DNA from: Chloroflexota bacterium | GTDB lineage: Bacteria > Chloroflexota > Dehalococcoidia > DSTF01 > RBG-16-68-14 | Direction: 5' to 3' | NCBI GenBank assembly: GCA_003228685.1 | Contig: QIFC01000082.1 | Coordinates: forward strand, 1-41,392 | Length of the DNA: 41,392 nucleotides | Shown: one piece after another, positions 14,213 through 22,700 of the stretch | How positions within the stretch are numbered: position 1 is the stretch's first letter | Layout: each line of letters starts with the position of its first letter | Made by a program: the position numbers and the translations under genes | The notes under the pieces: generated by a model | What the model was told of the DNA's origin: nothing | What the model saw: the letters and a program-made list of their open reading frames with translations, nothing else | Databases searched by the model: none

Positions 14213-15157
14213 CTAGGCTGCCGGCTGTGGCGTCGGGGGCGTCCAGGTGCCGTCGAGGACCTCCGGGCGGGGCCGGTAGAGCCGGAGGGCATAGTTCCAG
14301 CCGTCCATAATGTAGAGGTGGTTGCTGAGCCCCTCTCCGTCGGGAGCGAGGTTGAGGATGACCGATCCGTCTTCCTCGGCGGCCGCGGTCAGATTGTTGA
14401 TGCTGTATGAGTCGTACGGGTTTTCTTCGAGGAACCCGTCTCGGTTGTAGATCGTCACCGACCAGAACGCATCCACAGGTACGTCTTTGAGTGTAAGGGC
14501 AAAACGCCCCAAGACAAGCGGTTCGGTCGCGCCGGTGTAGTAAGCCTCGGTCTCGGGCAGCCCGCCCCAGCCAACGGCAGTACCGATCAGATGACGGACT
14601 GGATCGACGTCCTCCCTTCTCCCGAACCCCCCTTCGGTCCCGGACATACCCTCCCCCAGCGTAACCAGCGCGTCGAACGTCGCCTTGCGGCTCTCTTCGT
14701 CGTAGTCCGGGTGCTCGAACGGTCCACGCGGTGCGGCCGCTATGGGCACTGCGTCCTGAAGGGCGTTCACCGCCGCGATGTCATCGGGATCGCCCGGATC
14801 GACGAGCGTCCGTAATATCAGGCCCACGAACGGTGTGTCTAACTCATCGACGGCCAGGTCGTACGTGCCGGGCTGATGAAACGTCCGGTTGATGTAGTGG
14901 TCATCGTTGACGACCATCAGCGTCATGTATCTGCCGGCCGCATCGGGAAGCGTCACGGTGGCCCCCTCGCTGATGTCGACGACGCTGAATCCGTACAACG
15001 TGTCGCGGTTCAGGCGGATCACAGTCTGAGCATCGAGTGGCGTGGGGACTCGGTTGTGGTTCCAACGGTTCACGCCGCCCGCCCGCGCCACGAAGCCGTC
15101 GAACATTCTCGCCGTCTCGGCCCTCACGAAGTTGTCCACGTTCACTTGTACCGGCAT
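14213..15157 (-). CDS. DUF1254/DUF1214 domain-containing protein
   Basis: A 314-residue protein without a signal peptide. The N-terminal half matches DUF1254 (VNRWNHNRVPTPLDAQTVIRLNRDTLYGFSVVDI, then YMTLMVVNDDHYINRTFHQPG). The C-terminal third matches DUF1214 (FWSVTIYNRDGFLEENPYDSYSINN, then the NLYIMDGWN-like NHLYIMDGWNYALRLYRP ending). This is the usual two-domain order. The activity of the family is not established. The ATG at 15157 has GAGGGG 5 nt upstream; the longer frame to 15352 runs into a duplicated intergenic block. The upstream block (15155-15290) is a close copy of the one upstream of the next gene, so the two genes may be co-regulated. Confidence 0.87.
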   Translation of the reverse strand: MPVQVNVDNFVRAETARMFDGFVARAGGVNRWNHNRVPTPLDAQTVIRLNRDTLYGFSVVDISEGATVTLPDAAGRYMTLMVVNDDHYINRTFHQPGTYDLAVDELDTPFVGLILRTLVDPGDPDDIAAVNALQDAVPIAAAPRGPFEHPDYDEESRKATFDALVTLGEGMSGTEGGFGRREDVDPVRHLIGTAVGWGGLPETEAYYTGATEPLVLGRFALTLKDVPVDAFWSVTIYNRDGFLEENPYDSYSINNLTAAAEEDGSVILNLAPDGEGLSNHLYIMDGWNYALRLYRPRPEVLDGTWTPPTPQPAA

Positions 15158-15290
15158 GGCTACCCCTCTCATCGCGTTGCAATGGTCTTGCCTCAATTGT
15201 CCGCGACTAAGAGCACGGGCGCATGGCAAGACTTCGCCGTGTTTGTAGCGATTTCTCGGTACCGCAGAGGCGAACGCGTCAGCCGCCGTA
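15158..15290. repeat. Duplicated upstream block A, copy 1
   Basis: It runs from the start codon of the DUF1254 gene outward and is about 80% identical by eye to 15672-15805, the block upstream of the neighbouring small gene. Its far end overlaps the stop codon of that small gene (15279-15281). Confidence 0.75.
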
Positions 15291-15671
15291 CCTCTCCGTG
15301 AGGAAGCTTGCGACCTCTTCGCCCATCTCGTTCCATGCGGCCCGGTCCACACGCGTCGCGATGGGCGCGGCGAGAATGAGCAAGGCGCCGGCCAGGTCCG
15401 CCATGCGGCCCAGCGGGATGACGCCGTGCAGTTCGATCACCTGCCCGCCCGACGTCCACCAGGACTGCTCATCGGCCTGGTTGACGGGCCGTAGCTTCGT
15501 CATCACGCCCCGGGTCGCGCTCTTGCGGATGATGGTGGTGTCGGGGTCTTGTCCGCCGGAGCGCCACCTATGGTAGACGCCGTACTCCGGGAACTGCGAC
15601 GTGAGGGCGTCCAGCAGATCGTCTCCCGTCAGAGCGCGGTCTTTGGAAACGTGGACCGTCAGGTCTGGCAT
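15279..15671 (-). CDS. Hypothetical protein
   Basis: A 130-residue cytoplasmic protein that I do not recognise. It begins MPDLTVHVSKDRALTGDDLLDAL, with a middle WRSGGQDPDTTIIRKSATRGVM and a hydrophobic helix MADLAGALLILAAP that is probably buried, not membrane-spanning. The ATG at 15671 has GAGGGAG immediately upstream. The gene lies between two copies of a duplicated block, and its last codons fall inside the copy that serves as the upstream region of the DUF1254 gene. Its 3' end may therefore have been set by the duplication. Confidence 0.65.
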   Translation of the reverse strand: MPDLTVHVSKDRALTGDDLLDALTSQFPEYGVYHRWRSGGQDPDTTIIRKSATRGVMTKLRPVNQADEQSWWTSGGQVIELHGVIPLGRMADLAGALLILAAPIATRVDRAAWNEMGEEVASFLTERYGG

Positions 15672-15805
15672 GGCTCCCTCGCTCGTCGCATCGCACTCGT
15701 CCAGCCTCAATCGTCCGCGACTGGGGGCGCCGGCGCATGGCCAGACTTCGCCGTGTTAGTAGCGATTGTTCGGTAGCGCAGAGGTGGAGCGCGTCATTCG
15801 CCGCG
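15672..15805. repeat. Duplicated upstream block A, copy 2
   Basis: It aligns with 15158-15290 from the start codon outward: shared words include CCGCGACT, GACTTCGCCGTGTT and GTAGCGATT. Confidence 0.75.
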
Positions 15806-15832
15806 TGAACGTGCCGTGCGTCCCAGGACGCG

Positions 15833-15955
15833 AGAAGCCGGCGGACACGGTCGTGGGGAGCCGACTGGTGGCCGGCCGACCGATCCGCCGGCGGATCACC
15901 AGGATAGCTCACCATACCGTTTGTCGCCTATAGTCAAATCTGGCCACGGGCCACG
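15833..15955. repeat. Duplicated block B, copy 2
   Basis: This is a diverged copy of 14060-14177. Shared words include AGCCGGCGGACACGG, AGCCGACTGGTGG, CGACCGATCCGCCG and TGGCCA. In minus-strand order the locus reads B-A-small gene-A-DUF1254 gene-B. Confidence 0.7.
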
Positions 15956-15981
15956 GCACCAAGGCAGCAGATGCGAAAGCG

Positions 15982-16232
15982 CCGCCGCCCGCAACTGCCG
16001 CGTCCCTCTCTGAGCTAGCGGGCGGCGGGCCTAAGATTGGCGCATGAGCACATGCAGGCGCTATCGCCAACGGCAGACCGTCATTCGCGCTCAGATCGCG
16101 CGGAATCCAATCAATGTTTGGGGCACCGCGGGCGGTCTCGCTGGATACGAATCGGCTCGAAATGCGCGGGAAGACGCGAATTACAAGCAGTCAATCAGAA
16201 GCTGCCGGGACGGCAGCCGGGGTGATGAGGCC
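15982..16232. other. Intergenic stretch: inverted repeat, TAAGAT box, short open frame, hairpin
   Basis: An 11-bp inverted repeat (CCGCCGCCCGC at 15982-15992, complement at 16018-16028) is followed by a TAAGAT box (16032-16037) 6 nt before an ATG at 16044. The frame from that ATG has no recognisable family and continues as a spurious antisense frame through the next gene, so I do not call a gene; it may be a remnant. A 7-bp perfect hairpin (16201-16207 with 16211-16217, loop GGA) lies just beyond the 3' end of the acetyl-CoA hydrolase gene and could end its transcript. Confidence 0.45.
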
Positions 16233-17549
16233 CTACAAGTAGCTCAGTTGCTTGGCGGCCGACGTCAGCTCGTCGCGGAACTTGGGGTGCGCGAGCGCGA
16301 TCAGCGCCTGCGCTCGCTCGGAGACGGACTTGCCCTTGAGCATCGCGACGCCGTACTCGGAGACGACGTAATGGATGTCTTGCCTCGGCGTCGTGACTAT
16401 TGCACCCTTTGTCAGCATCGGGACGATGCGCGACACCTCGCCACCCTTGGCCGTCGAGTAGAGCGCCAGGAAGCTCTTGCCGCCCGGCGAATTGAAGGCG
16501 CCCCGCACGAAGTCGGCCTGGCCGCCCGTGCCGCTGAACTGCGCCGGCCCGATCGACTCGGCGCAGCACTGGCCGCTCAGGTCGATCTCGATCGCGGCGT
16601 TCACGGAGATCAACCCGTTGTTCCGCGCGATCACGTCCGGGCTGTTCGTGTAGGAGACGGGGTGCGCCTCAACGTAGGGGTTGTCGTCCAAGAAGCGGTA
16701 CAGCTTCTGGGAGCCGGCCGCGAACGTGAAGACCGCCTTCCGCGGGTGCAGCGTCTTCCGCACGCCGTTCGCCACGCCGTCCTCGATCAGGTCGACCATG
16801 CTGTCCGTGAACATCTCCGAATGGATGCCCAGGTCCTCGTGGCCGCGCAGGTACTGCGCGACGGCGTTGGGCACGCCCCCGATGCCGAACTGGAGCGTCG
16901 CGCCGTTCGGCACCATCCCGGCGATCGCCTTGCCGATCGCCTCGTCTTCGTCGCGCAGGGCTGGGTTCGGCAGCTCCGGCAACGGGTTGTCGTTCTCGAC
17001 GATCGCGCTCGCCTCCGAGATGTGTATGAACGAGCGGCCATGCGTGCGGGGCATGTGCGGGTTCATCTCGAGGATCAGCACCTTGGCGACGCGCGCCGCC
17101 GTCGACGTGTAGTCGATCGAGACGCCCAGGCTCATGTAGCCGTGCTTGTCCATCGGGGAGACCGTCGCGATGCAGACGTCCACAGGGATGAACTCGGAGA
17201 GCAGCCTCGGCACCTGATGGAAGAAGTTGGGCGTGAAGCCCGCGCGACCTTCCGCGGCGGCGGCGCGGTCGGCGCCGCCCACGAACAGCGAGTCCCAGCG
17301 GATCACGTCCTTCAGCTCGGGATCGAGCACGGTCGCCTTCGTCGCGGAGAAGGGCAACAGGGCGCGCATCGTCAGGTTTGTGAAGGCGCCGCCGCGCGCG
17401 CGCTTGGCGATCGCCGCGAGCACGGCCGGGGGCTCCCCGGCGATCAGCGGCTGCACGATGCTGGAGCCGTCCGGGATCAGCGCTGCCGCGTCATCGGCGG
17501 ACGTGACCTTGCGTCGATACTCTTCCTGCCAGCGGTCATCCAAGCTCAA
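16233..17549 (-). CDS. Acetyl-CoA hydrolase/CoA-transferase family protein
   Basis: A 438-residue cytoplasmic enzyme of the acetyl-CoA hydrolase/transferase (4-hydroxybutyrate or succinyl CoA:acetate CoA-transferase) family, moving CoA between carboxylic acids. Family features in order are DGSSIVQPLIAGEPPAVL near the N-terminus, VDVCIATVSPMDKHGYMSLG, LQFGIGGVPNAVAQYL, the HSEMFTDSMVDLIEDG segment with the expected catalytic Glu, and the GxGGQADFVRGA and YVVSEYGVAMLKGKS segments of the C-terminal domain. The length is normal. The frame opens at TTG 17549 close behind GAGGTGA; no in-frame ATG lies near. It may supply or recover acyl-CoA for storage polymer metabolism, but that is inference. A long frame on the opposite strand is a codon-bias shadow. 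Confidence 0.9.
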   Translation of the reverse strand: MSLDDRWQEEYRRKVTSADDAAALIPDGSSIVQPLIAGEPPAVLAAIAKRARGGAFTNLTMRALLPFSATKATVLDPELKDVIRWDSLFVGGADRAAAAEGRAGFTPNFFHQVPRLLSEFIPVDVCIATVSPMDKHGYMSLGVSIDYTSTAARVAKVLILEMNPHMPRTHGRSFIHISEASAIVENDNPLPELPNPALRDEDEAIGKAIAGMVPNGATLQFGIGGVPNAVAQYLRGHEDLGIHSEMFTDSMVDLIEDGVANGVRKTLHPRKAVFTFAAGSQKLYRFLDDNPYVEAHPVSYTNSPDVIARNNGLISVNAAIEIDLSGQCCAESIGPAQFSGTGGQADFVRGAFNSPGGKSFLALYSTAKGGEVSRIVPMLTKGAIVTTPRQDIHYVVSEYGVAMLKGKSVSERAQALIALAHPKFRDELTSAAKQLSYL

Positions 17550-17610
17550 GTCACCTCACGATTTCGGGAAACCCGATCATTCTACACGACCCGCGATCCC
17601 GGCTGGCAAG

Positions 17611-18711
17611 CTAGGCAATCTGGCTGGGCCCTGGGATGGACAGGCGCGTCTGCGTCAATTCGTGGAAGCGTGTGATGAGGCGCGCTTCGCCAACGGGATT
17701 GTCGTACGGATTCGGACCGGGGTTGGCATCGATTTGGCCCGCCGCAGCGAGTCGCCGCTCGGCCGTGACCAGCAGCACGTGGAGACAGCGGTAGGCCTCC
17801 CCATACTGCAACCGGGACGGGTCCAGCGGCCGCTTCTCCTCGTACGCGCCGACGAACTTCCGGGCGAGCCAACGTTGCAGGGCAGTGCCAGGCCGGCCAA
17901 GTGGCGCCGGCAGCGTTTCCAGGCCCGTCTTGACGATGCCGACATCGAGCTCCGGGGGCGCGATCATCGTGTCGCCCCAATCGATTACACCGGAGACGCG
18001 GCCGCCGTGCATGAGCACCTGGTTCGGAAAGAAGTCGCCGTGGCAGACAGCTGCCGGGTCCGCGTCTGGCAGGTTATCGCTGAGCCACCCTATGCCCGGT
18101 CGCAGCCCGTCGATCGCGTGACGTTCGACCATGCCGGCGAAGTGCTCGACCCGGCCGGCCAGGCTGAGACGGTCGCGCGAGAATCCATCAGCCGCCAGCT
18201 TCTCGAGGAAGGCGTCGACATCGAGTTGGTGAAGGGCTAGCTGAAGCTGGGCCAGCACGCGAGGCCAAGGTCCGAACAGGAGGCGCCGGAACTCCGGCAG
18301 CAGTTGCGTGAGCAGGCTTCGCGCTGTCATCTCTTCGGGTGGATCCGCGAGCACAAGCGAGCTTCCGGCAATGCGCACCATGACCTGGAAGGCGCCGCCG
18401 AGGGGGTCCGAATCGGTGGACCAGTGGAGCATGCGGGGCGCTGGATAGTCCATCGAGACAAGCGCGGATTGCACACTGGCTTCCAGCGAAGCCGACCCGG
18501 CATCCTCGAAGGAGCGGAGGATGCGCAGGATCAGTGGCCCCTGATAGGCCTCAGGCGCGTTGGTGAGGCGGAACCCATAGACGAACGTGCGGTTACCACC
18601 GAAAATCGGCTGTGGTTGCTTGGCGAATGCTAGCTCGGGCGCCTCTAGCTTATCGCGCACGTAGTCGAGGAGCGCGCCGCCAACTTGGTCAGGGTCGGCT
18701 GGATCTGTCAT
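17611..18711 (-). CDS. Phosphotransferase family protein (APH fold)
   Basis: A 366-residue protein of the aminoglycoside-phosphotransferase/choline-kinase-like fold. The Brenner motif CHGDFFPNQVL holds the catalytic Asp, and VIDWGD carries the metal-binding Asp. The N-terminal lobe has the nucleotide-binding GGNRTFVYGF turn and a LILRIL strand where the Lys is expected. Such proteins phosphorylate small hydroxyl compounds; nothing here points to antibiotic resistance. The ATG at 18711 was chosen over GTG 18729; no clear Shine-Dalgarno sequence is present at either. It is monocistronic, with a hairpin array upstream. Confidence 0.85.
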   Translation of the reverse strand: MTDPADPDQVGGALLDYVRDKLEAPELAFAKQPQPIFGGNRTFVYGFRLTNAPEAYQGPLILRILRSFEDAGSASLEASVQSALVSMDYPAPRMLHWSTDSDPLGGAFQVMVRIAGSSLVLADPPEEMTARSLLTQLLPEFRRLLFGPWPRVLAQLQLALHQLDVDAFLEKLAADGFSRDRLSLAGRVEHFAGMVERHAIDGLRPGIGWLSDNLPDADPAAVCHGDFFPNQVLMHGGRVSGVIDWGDTMIAPPELDVGIVKTGLETLPAPLGRPGTALQRWLARKFVGAYEEKRPLDPSRLQYGEAYRCLHVLLVTAERRLAAAGQIDANPGPNPYDNPVGEARLITRFHELTQTRLSIPGPSQIA

Positions 18712-18735
18712 GACTAGTGCTTGCGCCACTTACTA

Positions 18736-18818
18736 GGCGTACGATCAGCTACGCCTTTGCGGCATGGCTGATGATGGCTAACCTTCGGTTAGCTTGGCTG
18801 ATGGCTCGCGCCATCAGC
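18736..18818. repeat. Two-hairpin module plus a flanking hairpin
   Basis: GGCGTA 18736-18741 pairs with TACGCC 18750-18755. Hairpin 1 is 18777-18783 with 18787-18793 (stem GCTAACC, loop TTC). After TT plus G, hairpin 2 is 18797-18805 with 18810-18818 (9-bp stem GCTGATGGC). It lies between the APH-fold gene and the cytidylate-kinase-like gene. Confidence 0.85.
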
Positions 18819-18833
18819 GGGCGGCTCGGAGCG

Positions 18834-19457
18834 CTAGCTGACATTTGCTGCGCTGCTGATGATGTGGGCCGCTTGTTCCGGGGTCAGGACGTCGGTGTTC
18901 ACGACGAGGTCGTAGTGCGTGGGCAGCTCCCTGTTCAGCTCGTAGATGCGCTCGAAGTAGCGCTCTCGCTCTTTGTCGGACTCCTCGACCGTCTTGTTGG
19001 CCTGCTTCTCGTCGAGGCTCTGGCCGACAGCCACACGCTCAGCGCGAGTCGACTTGGACGCCGTGACGAGCACGCGGAGCACACCATCGACGTCCGCACA
19101 GGCAACGCTGGCGCCGTGCGCGAGGATCACGACGTCGCCCTGTTGGGCAGTCTCGACGATTACCTGCTCGATCAGGTCTTCGTAGGCGGACGTGAGGTTC
19201 ACGGGATGCTCGGCCTGCGCCACCATCATCTCAGGTTCGACGGGAGCCTTGGCGATCGCTTCAAGGATGCGAGTGAGCAGTGGCTGGGTCTTTTCGTTGC
19301 TTGCGACCGCCTCCGGTGAGACGCCGGCGCATTCGGCTGCCTGGTTGATGATCTCGTTGTCGACGTAGCGAAATGCTAGCTCCGCCGCGACAAGGCGTCC
19401 GACCTCATCGCCGTGAGCGCCCAATGTCCTGGAGATGCTGACTGCCTTGCTTCCCAT
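18834..19457 (-). CDS. Cytidylate kinase-like family protein
   Basis: A 207-residue P-loop-related protein matching the cytidylate kinase-like family. It opens AVSISRTLGAHGDEVGRLVAAEL, a degenerate nucleotide-binding loop, then FRYVDNEIINQAAECAGVSPEAV, a QGDVVILAHGASVACADVDGVLRVLVTAS core strand pair, and a charged DKERERYFERIY lid helix. A canonical GKS/T lysine is not visible, so activity as a CMP kinase is uncertain. The ATG at 19457 has GAGAGG about 9 nt upstream. It lies just after alaS in the same direction with 94 bp between them. Confidence 0.75.
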   Translation of the reverse strand: MGSKAVSISRTLGAHGDEVGRLVAAELAFRYVDNEIINQAAECAGVSPEAVASNEKTQPLLTRILEAIAKAPVEPEMMVAQAEHPVNLTSAYEDLIEQVIVETAQQGDVVILAHGASVACADVDGVLRVLVTASKSTRAERVAVGQSLDEKQANKTVEESDKERERYFERIYELNRELPTHYDLVVNTDVLTPEQAAHIISSAANVS

Positions 19458-19551
19458 TTCTGTAATCCTCTCTTTATGAACGTGAGCATTCTGCTCCCGC
19501 CGTGGGCAGCCCCATCCTACAGGAGCGAGGAGTGTCTTGCCCAGGTGGTGG

Positions 19552-22212
19552 CTAGACCTGCTGGAAGAGGAGGTCCTTGGCCTTCGCGAGGGCGGCGTCG
19601 AGCGTTTCAGGCTCGCGGCCGCCCGCTGTGGCGACATCGGGACGGCCGCCTCCTCCGGCGCCCATCTCCTGGCCGAGCGCTTTCGCGAGCTTGCCCGCAT
19701 GGTAGCCGGCTTCGACCTGGTCTGGCGTGAGCATGATCAGAATGCTGGGCTTGCCGTCGAACACGGCTCCGAGGATGACGGCTGCCGACTTGGCGCGGTT
19801 GCGCAGGTCGTCGCCGAAGTTGCGGAGCGCGTCCGCGTCGACGGCCTCGATGCGCTCGACGATCAACACGGTGCCGTTCTGATGCTGCGCGGACTCGACT
19901 AGCTGAGCCGGGTCGGGCAGGTTCGCCCCGGTCTGCTTGGGTTGCTCGCGAGCGCGCTCCTGGAGCACCTGCAGGCGGGCCGGGAGCTGTTCGGCCGGCA
20001 CGTTGTATTCGCGCGTGAGCTGGTCGACAAGCGAGCGGTTGGCGTCCGCCCACCGGAAGGCGTTGAGGCCCGTGACCGCCTCTATGCGGCGGACGCCGGC
20101 GCCGACGCTGCGCTGATCTACGATGAAGAAGCCGCCGATCTCGCCGGTGGCGTGGCAGTGCGTCCCGCCGCAGAGTTCGCGGCTGAACGGGCCGGCATCA
20201 GTCGCTTCAGGTCCGACGCTGACGACGCGCGCCTCCTCGCCGTACTTCTCGTCGAACATGGCGTCGGCGTTCATGTCGAGCGCGTCCTGAAGCGGCATCA
20301 CGTCTGTCCGTACCGGGCGGTTGAGGACGATCTGTTCCCGGACGAGGCGTTCTATCTCGCATACCTCGTCGTCCGTCAGCGGCTTGCCGTGGAGGAAGTC
20401 GAAGCGCAGGCGATCGGGCGCGACGAGCGAACCGGCCTGCTTGGCCTGGCCGCCGAGAACGGTGCGCAGGGCGCGATGGAACAGGTGGGTTGCTGTGTGG
20501 TTGCGCCTCGTGGCACGGCGGGCGTCGTCGTCGACTTCGGCGGTGACGCTCGCGCCAGATGCGACGCTCCCGCTGGTAACGCGCCCGCTGTGCACGGAGA
20601 CGCCGCCGAGCGTACGGACGGCGTCGACCTCAATTTCGCCCGCGGGGCCGGTGATGCGGCCGCGGTCGCCAACCTGACCGCCGCCCTCCGCATAGAAGGG
20701 GCTGGTGTCTAAGACGATTTCGACCTCAGCGCCCTCCTCCACGTTGTCGACGGCGCCTCCCTCGACGAAGAGGAGCGAAATGTTGGCTTCGGCCGTACGC
20801 GATTCGTAGCCGACGAACGCCGTCGCGCTCACGTCGCGGACGGCGGCGAGCAGCGCTTGGTCCTGATCCTTGGCGCGCGCCTCGCGGCCGCGGCGGCGCT
20901 GCTCCTCAAGGGCAGCTTCGAAGCCGGCTTCGTCGACCGTCCAGCCTCTTTCTTCCAGCGCCTTCCTTGTGAGGTCCAAGGGGAAGCCGAACGTGTCGTA
21001 GAGGCGGAATGCGTCCTCGCCGGAGAGGTGGCCCTTCTTCTGTGGAGAAATTGAAAATGGAATGTTCATCGGGATTGACACACCTGAAGTGAGTTGGTCT
21101 AGCCTTACGAGGCCGGACTCCAGCGTTGCGAGGAAGCGCTCCTCTTCGCCGTTGACGAGGCTCGTGATGCGGTCGCGAGCCTCGCGTAATTCCGGGTAGA
21201 CGTTGCCCATCTGATCGATGACGACCGTGCAGATGGTCGAGACAAACGGCTCCTCAAGTCCCAGCAGGCGTCCCTGGTAGGAAGCGCGGCGGAGGATGCG
21301 GCGCAGCACGTAGCCGCGTCCCTCGTTGGACGGCATGATGCCATCCGCGATGAGGAACGAGAGTGCGCGAGCGTGGTCCGCGACGGCGCGATAGTGGGGG
21401 CGGCGCTCCGTAGTGATCTCGCGGTCGCCGGTGAGGTCGCGCAGCCGGTCGATGAGCGGCGCGAAGACGTCGGTTTCGTAGTTGGACGGCACGTCTTGGA
21501 GGACGGCGCACATGCGCTCGAAGCCCATGCCGGTGTCGACGCCGGCCTTCGGAAGCGGTGTGAGCGTGCCGTCGGCGGAGCGGTCGAACTGGATAAAGAC
21601 GTTGTTCCCCAGTTCCCACCAGCGGTCGCAGTCGCAAGTCAAGAAACAGTCGCTGCCGTCACGGAGGCATTTGCCTGCGCGGTCGTAGATGATCTCGGAA
21701 TTGGGCCCGCATGGGCCCGTGTCGCCCATGGACCAGAAGTTCTCGTCGGCGCCGAGCCGGACGATCTGGGACTCAGGTACGCCGGTCAGCTTCGACCAGA
21801 TCCGCGCGGACTCGTCGTCCTCCTCGTAGACCGTGGGATGCAGTTTTTCTGGCGGCAGACCGAAAACCTTGGTCAGGAGTTCCCAATACATGGGCAGCGC
21901 TTCCTCCTTGAAGTAGTCGCCAAACGAGAAGTTGCCCAGCATCTCGAAGAAAGTCTGGTGCTGGTTCGAGGGGCCGACTTCCTCCAAGTCGTTGTGCTTG
22001 CCGCTGACGCGCATGCACTTCTGGGCGGACGTGGCTCGCGTATATGAGCGTTTCTCCTTGCCAAGAAAGACGTCTTTGAACGGGACCATGCCCGCGTTGA
22101 CGAAGAGGAGCGTGGGGTCGTTCGGCGAGACCAGCGGCGAGCTGGGCACGACGGTGTGGCCGCGCGACTCAAAGAAGTCGAGGAAGGTCTGGCGGACTTC
22201 GGTGCTCTGCAT
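19552..22212 (-). CDS. alaS: Alanyl-tRNA synthetase
   Basis: An 886-residue, full-length class II AlaRS that charges tRNA-Ala. The N-terminal catalytic domain starts RQTFLDFFESRGHTVVPSSPLV and includes GNFSFGDYFKEEAL. The editing domain has its zinc ligands at His572 and His576 (HTATH) and Cys681 with His685 (CGGTH). A C-terminal DHHA1/C-Ala region ends in MGAGGGGRPDVATAGG. A Cys-rich insert near residues 182-196 is as in other AlaRS. TATAAT lies 6 nt before the ATG on the minus strand, so the mRNA appears leaderless. A 158-bp repeat begins at the -10 box. Confidence 0.97.
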   Translation of the reverse strand: MQSTEVRQTFLDFFESRGHTVVPSSPLVSPNDPTLLFVNAGMVPFKDVFLGKEKRSYTRATSAQKCMRVSGKHNDLEEVGPSNQHQTFFEMLGNFSFGDYFKEEALPMYWELLTKVFGLPPEKLHPTVYEEDDESARIWSKLTGVPESQIVRLGADENFWSMGDTGPCGPNSEIIYDRAGKCLRDGSDCFLTCDCDRWWELGNNVFIQFDRSADGTLTPLPKAGVDTGMGFERMCAVLQDVPSNYETDVFAPLIDRLRDLTGDREITTERRPHYRAVADHARALSFLIADGIMPSNEGRGYVLRRILRRASYQGRLLGLEEPFVSTICTVVIDQMGNVYPELREARDRITSLVNGEEERFLATLESGLVRLDQLTSGVSIPMNIPFSISPQKKGHLSGEDAFRLYDTFGFPLDLTRKALEERGWTVDEAGFEAALEEQRRRGREARAKDQDQALLAAVRDVSATAFVGYESRTAEANISLLFVEGGAVDNVEEGAEVEIVLDTSPFYAEGGGQVGDRGRITGPAGEIEVDAVRTLGGVSVHSGRVTSGSVASGASVTAEVDDDARRATRRNHTATHLFHRALRTVLGGQAKQAGSLVAPDRLRFDFLHGKPLTDDEVCEIERLVREQIVLNRPVRTDVMPLQDALDMNADAMFDEKYGEEARVVSVGPEATDAGPFSRELCGGTHCHATGEIGGFFIVDQRSVGAGVRRIEAVTGLNAFRWADANRSLVDQLTREYNVPAEQLPARLQVLQERAREQPKQTGANLPDPAQLVESAQHQNGTVLIVERIEAVDADALRNFGDDLRNRAKSAAVILGAVFDGKPSILIMLTPDQVEAGYHAGKLAKALGQEMGAGGGGRPDVATAGGREPETLDAALAKAKDLLFQQV

Positions 22213-22218
22213 AGGGGG

Positions 22219-22224
22219 ATTATA
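22219..22224 (-). promoter_or_regulatory. -10 box TATAAT of alaS, leaderless
   Basis: A perfect TATAAT ends 6 nt before the ATG, so transcription should begin at the start codon. No consensus -35 box is seen at 16-18 bp. Confidence 0.7.
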
Positions 22225-22380
22225 TCAGCGGGGGTGTTCAACGGGCAGGGCGTTCAGGTGAACGCCCCTACGGGTGGAGGGATTGATCGAGGGTGGGCCG
22301 GGGAGACCGCTCCTACGGCTCTGGTTTAGGACAGGACTGGTCGGTGAAGGGCTAGATTCCTCGCGTTGCTCGGAATGACG
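22224..22380. repeat. 158-bp direct repeat, copy A
   Basis: It is about 94% identical by eye to 22412-22568. It contains the perfect hairpin GGGCGTTC-AGGT-GAACGCCC (22248-22267) and ends in a GGAATGACG word of a type common among dispersed repeats in GC-rich environmental genomes. Confidence 0.85.
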
Positions 22381-22411
22381 GATGAATCGGTGTCCTCCGC
22401 GAACGGCCTTA

Positions 22412-22568
22412 ATCAGCGAGGGCGTTCAACGGGGCAGGGCGTTCAGGTGAACGCCCCTACGGGTGGAGGGATTGATCGAGGGTGGGCCGGGAGACCGCTC
22501 GTACGGCTCTGGGTTAGGACAGGACTGGTCGGTGAAGGGCTAGATTCCTCGCCTTGCTCGGAATGACG
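22412..22568. repeat. 158-bp direct repeat, copy B
   Basis: Second copy, 31 bp after the first, with the same internal hairpin at 22437-22456. Together the two copies fill most of the 488-bp gap between alaS and lysS. The remaining 22569-22700 holds no gene that I can support. Confidence 0.85.
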
Positions 22569-22700
22569 GCGGGCAAGCGGAACGAATGAGGGCAACGCGC
22601 CATGGGAATGCCTCTGACGTGGCTTGGCCTGGGTCCGCGAGGGTCTGAGGAGACTTGCCTACGATGATGCGTTCGCTCAGGGTGACGACGCGAGGGACGC

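Noticed and set aside
16044-17675. A 543-codon open frame on the plus strand
   Set aside because: It lies antisense to the acetyl-CoA hydrolase gene, has Arg/Val-rich composition without family motifs, and is explained by GC-rich codon bias on the other strand.
22224-22568. A T-box or other riboswitch upstream of alaS
   Set aside because: The alaS -10 box is 6 nt before the ATG, so the repeats lie upstream of transcription and there is no leader to hold a riboswitch.
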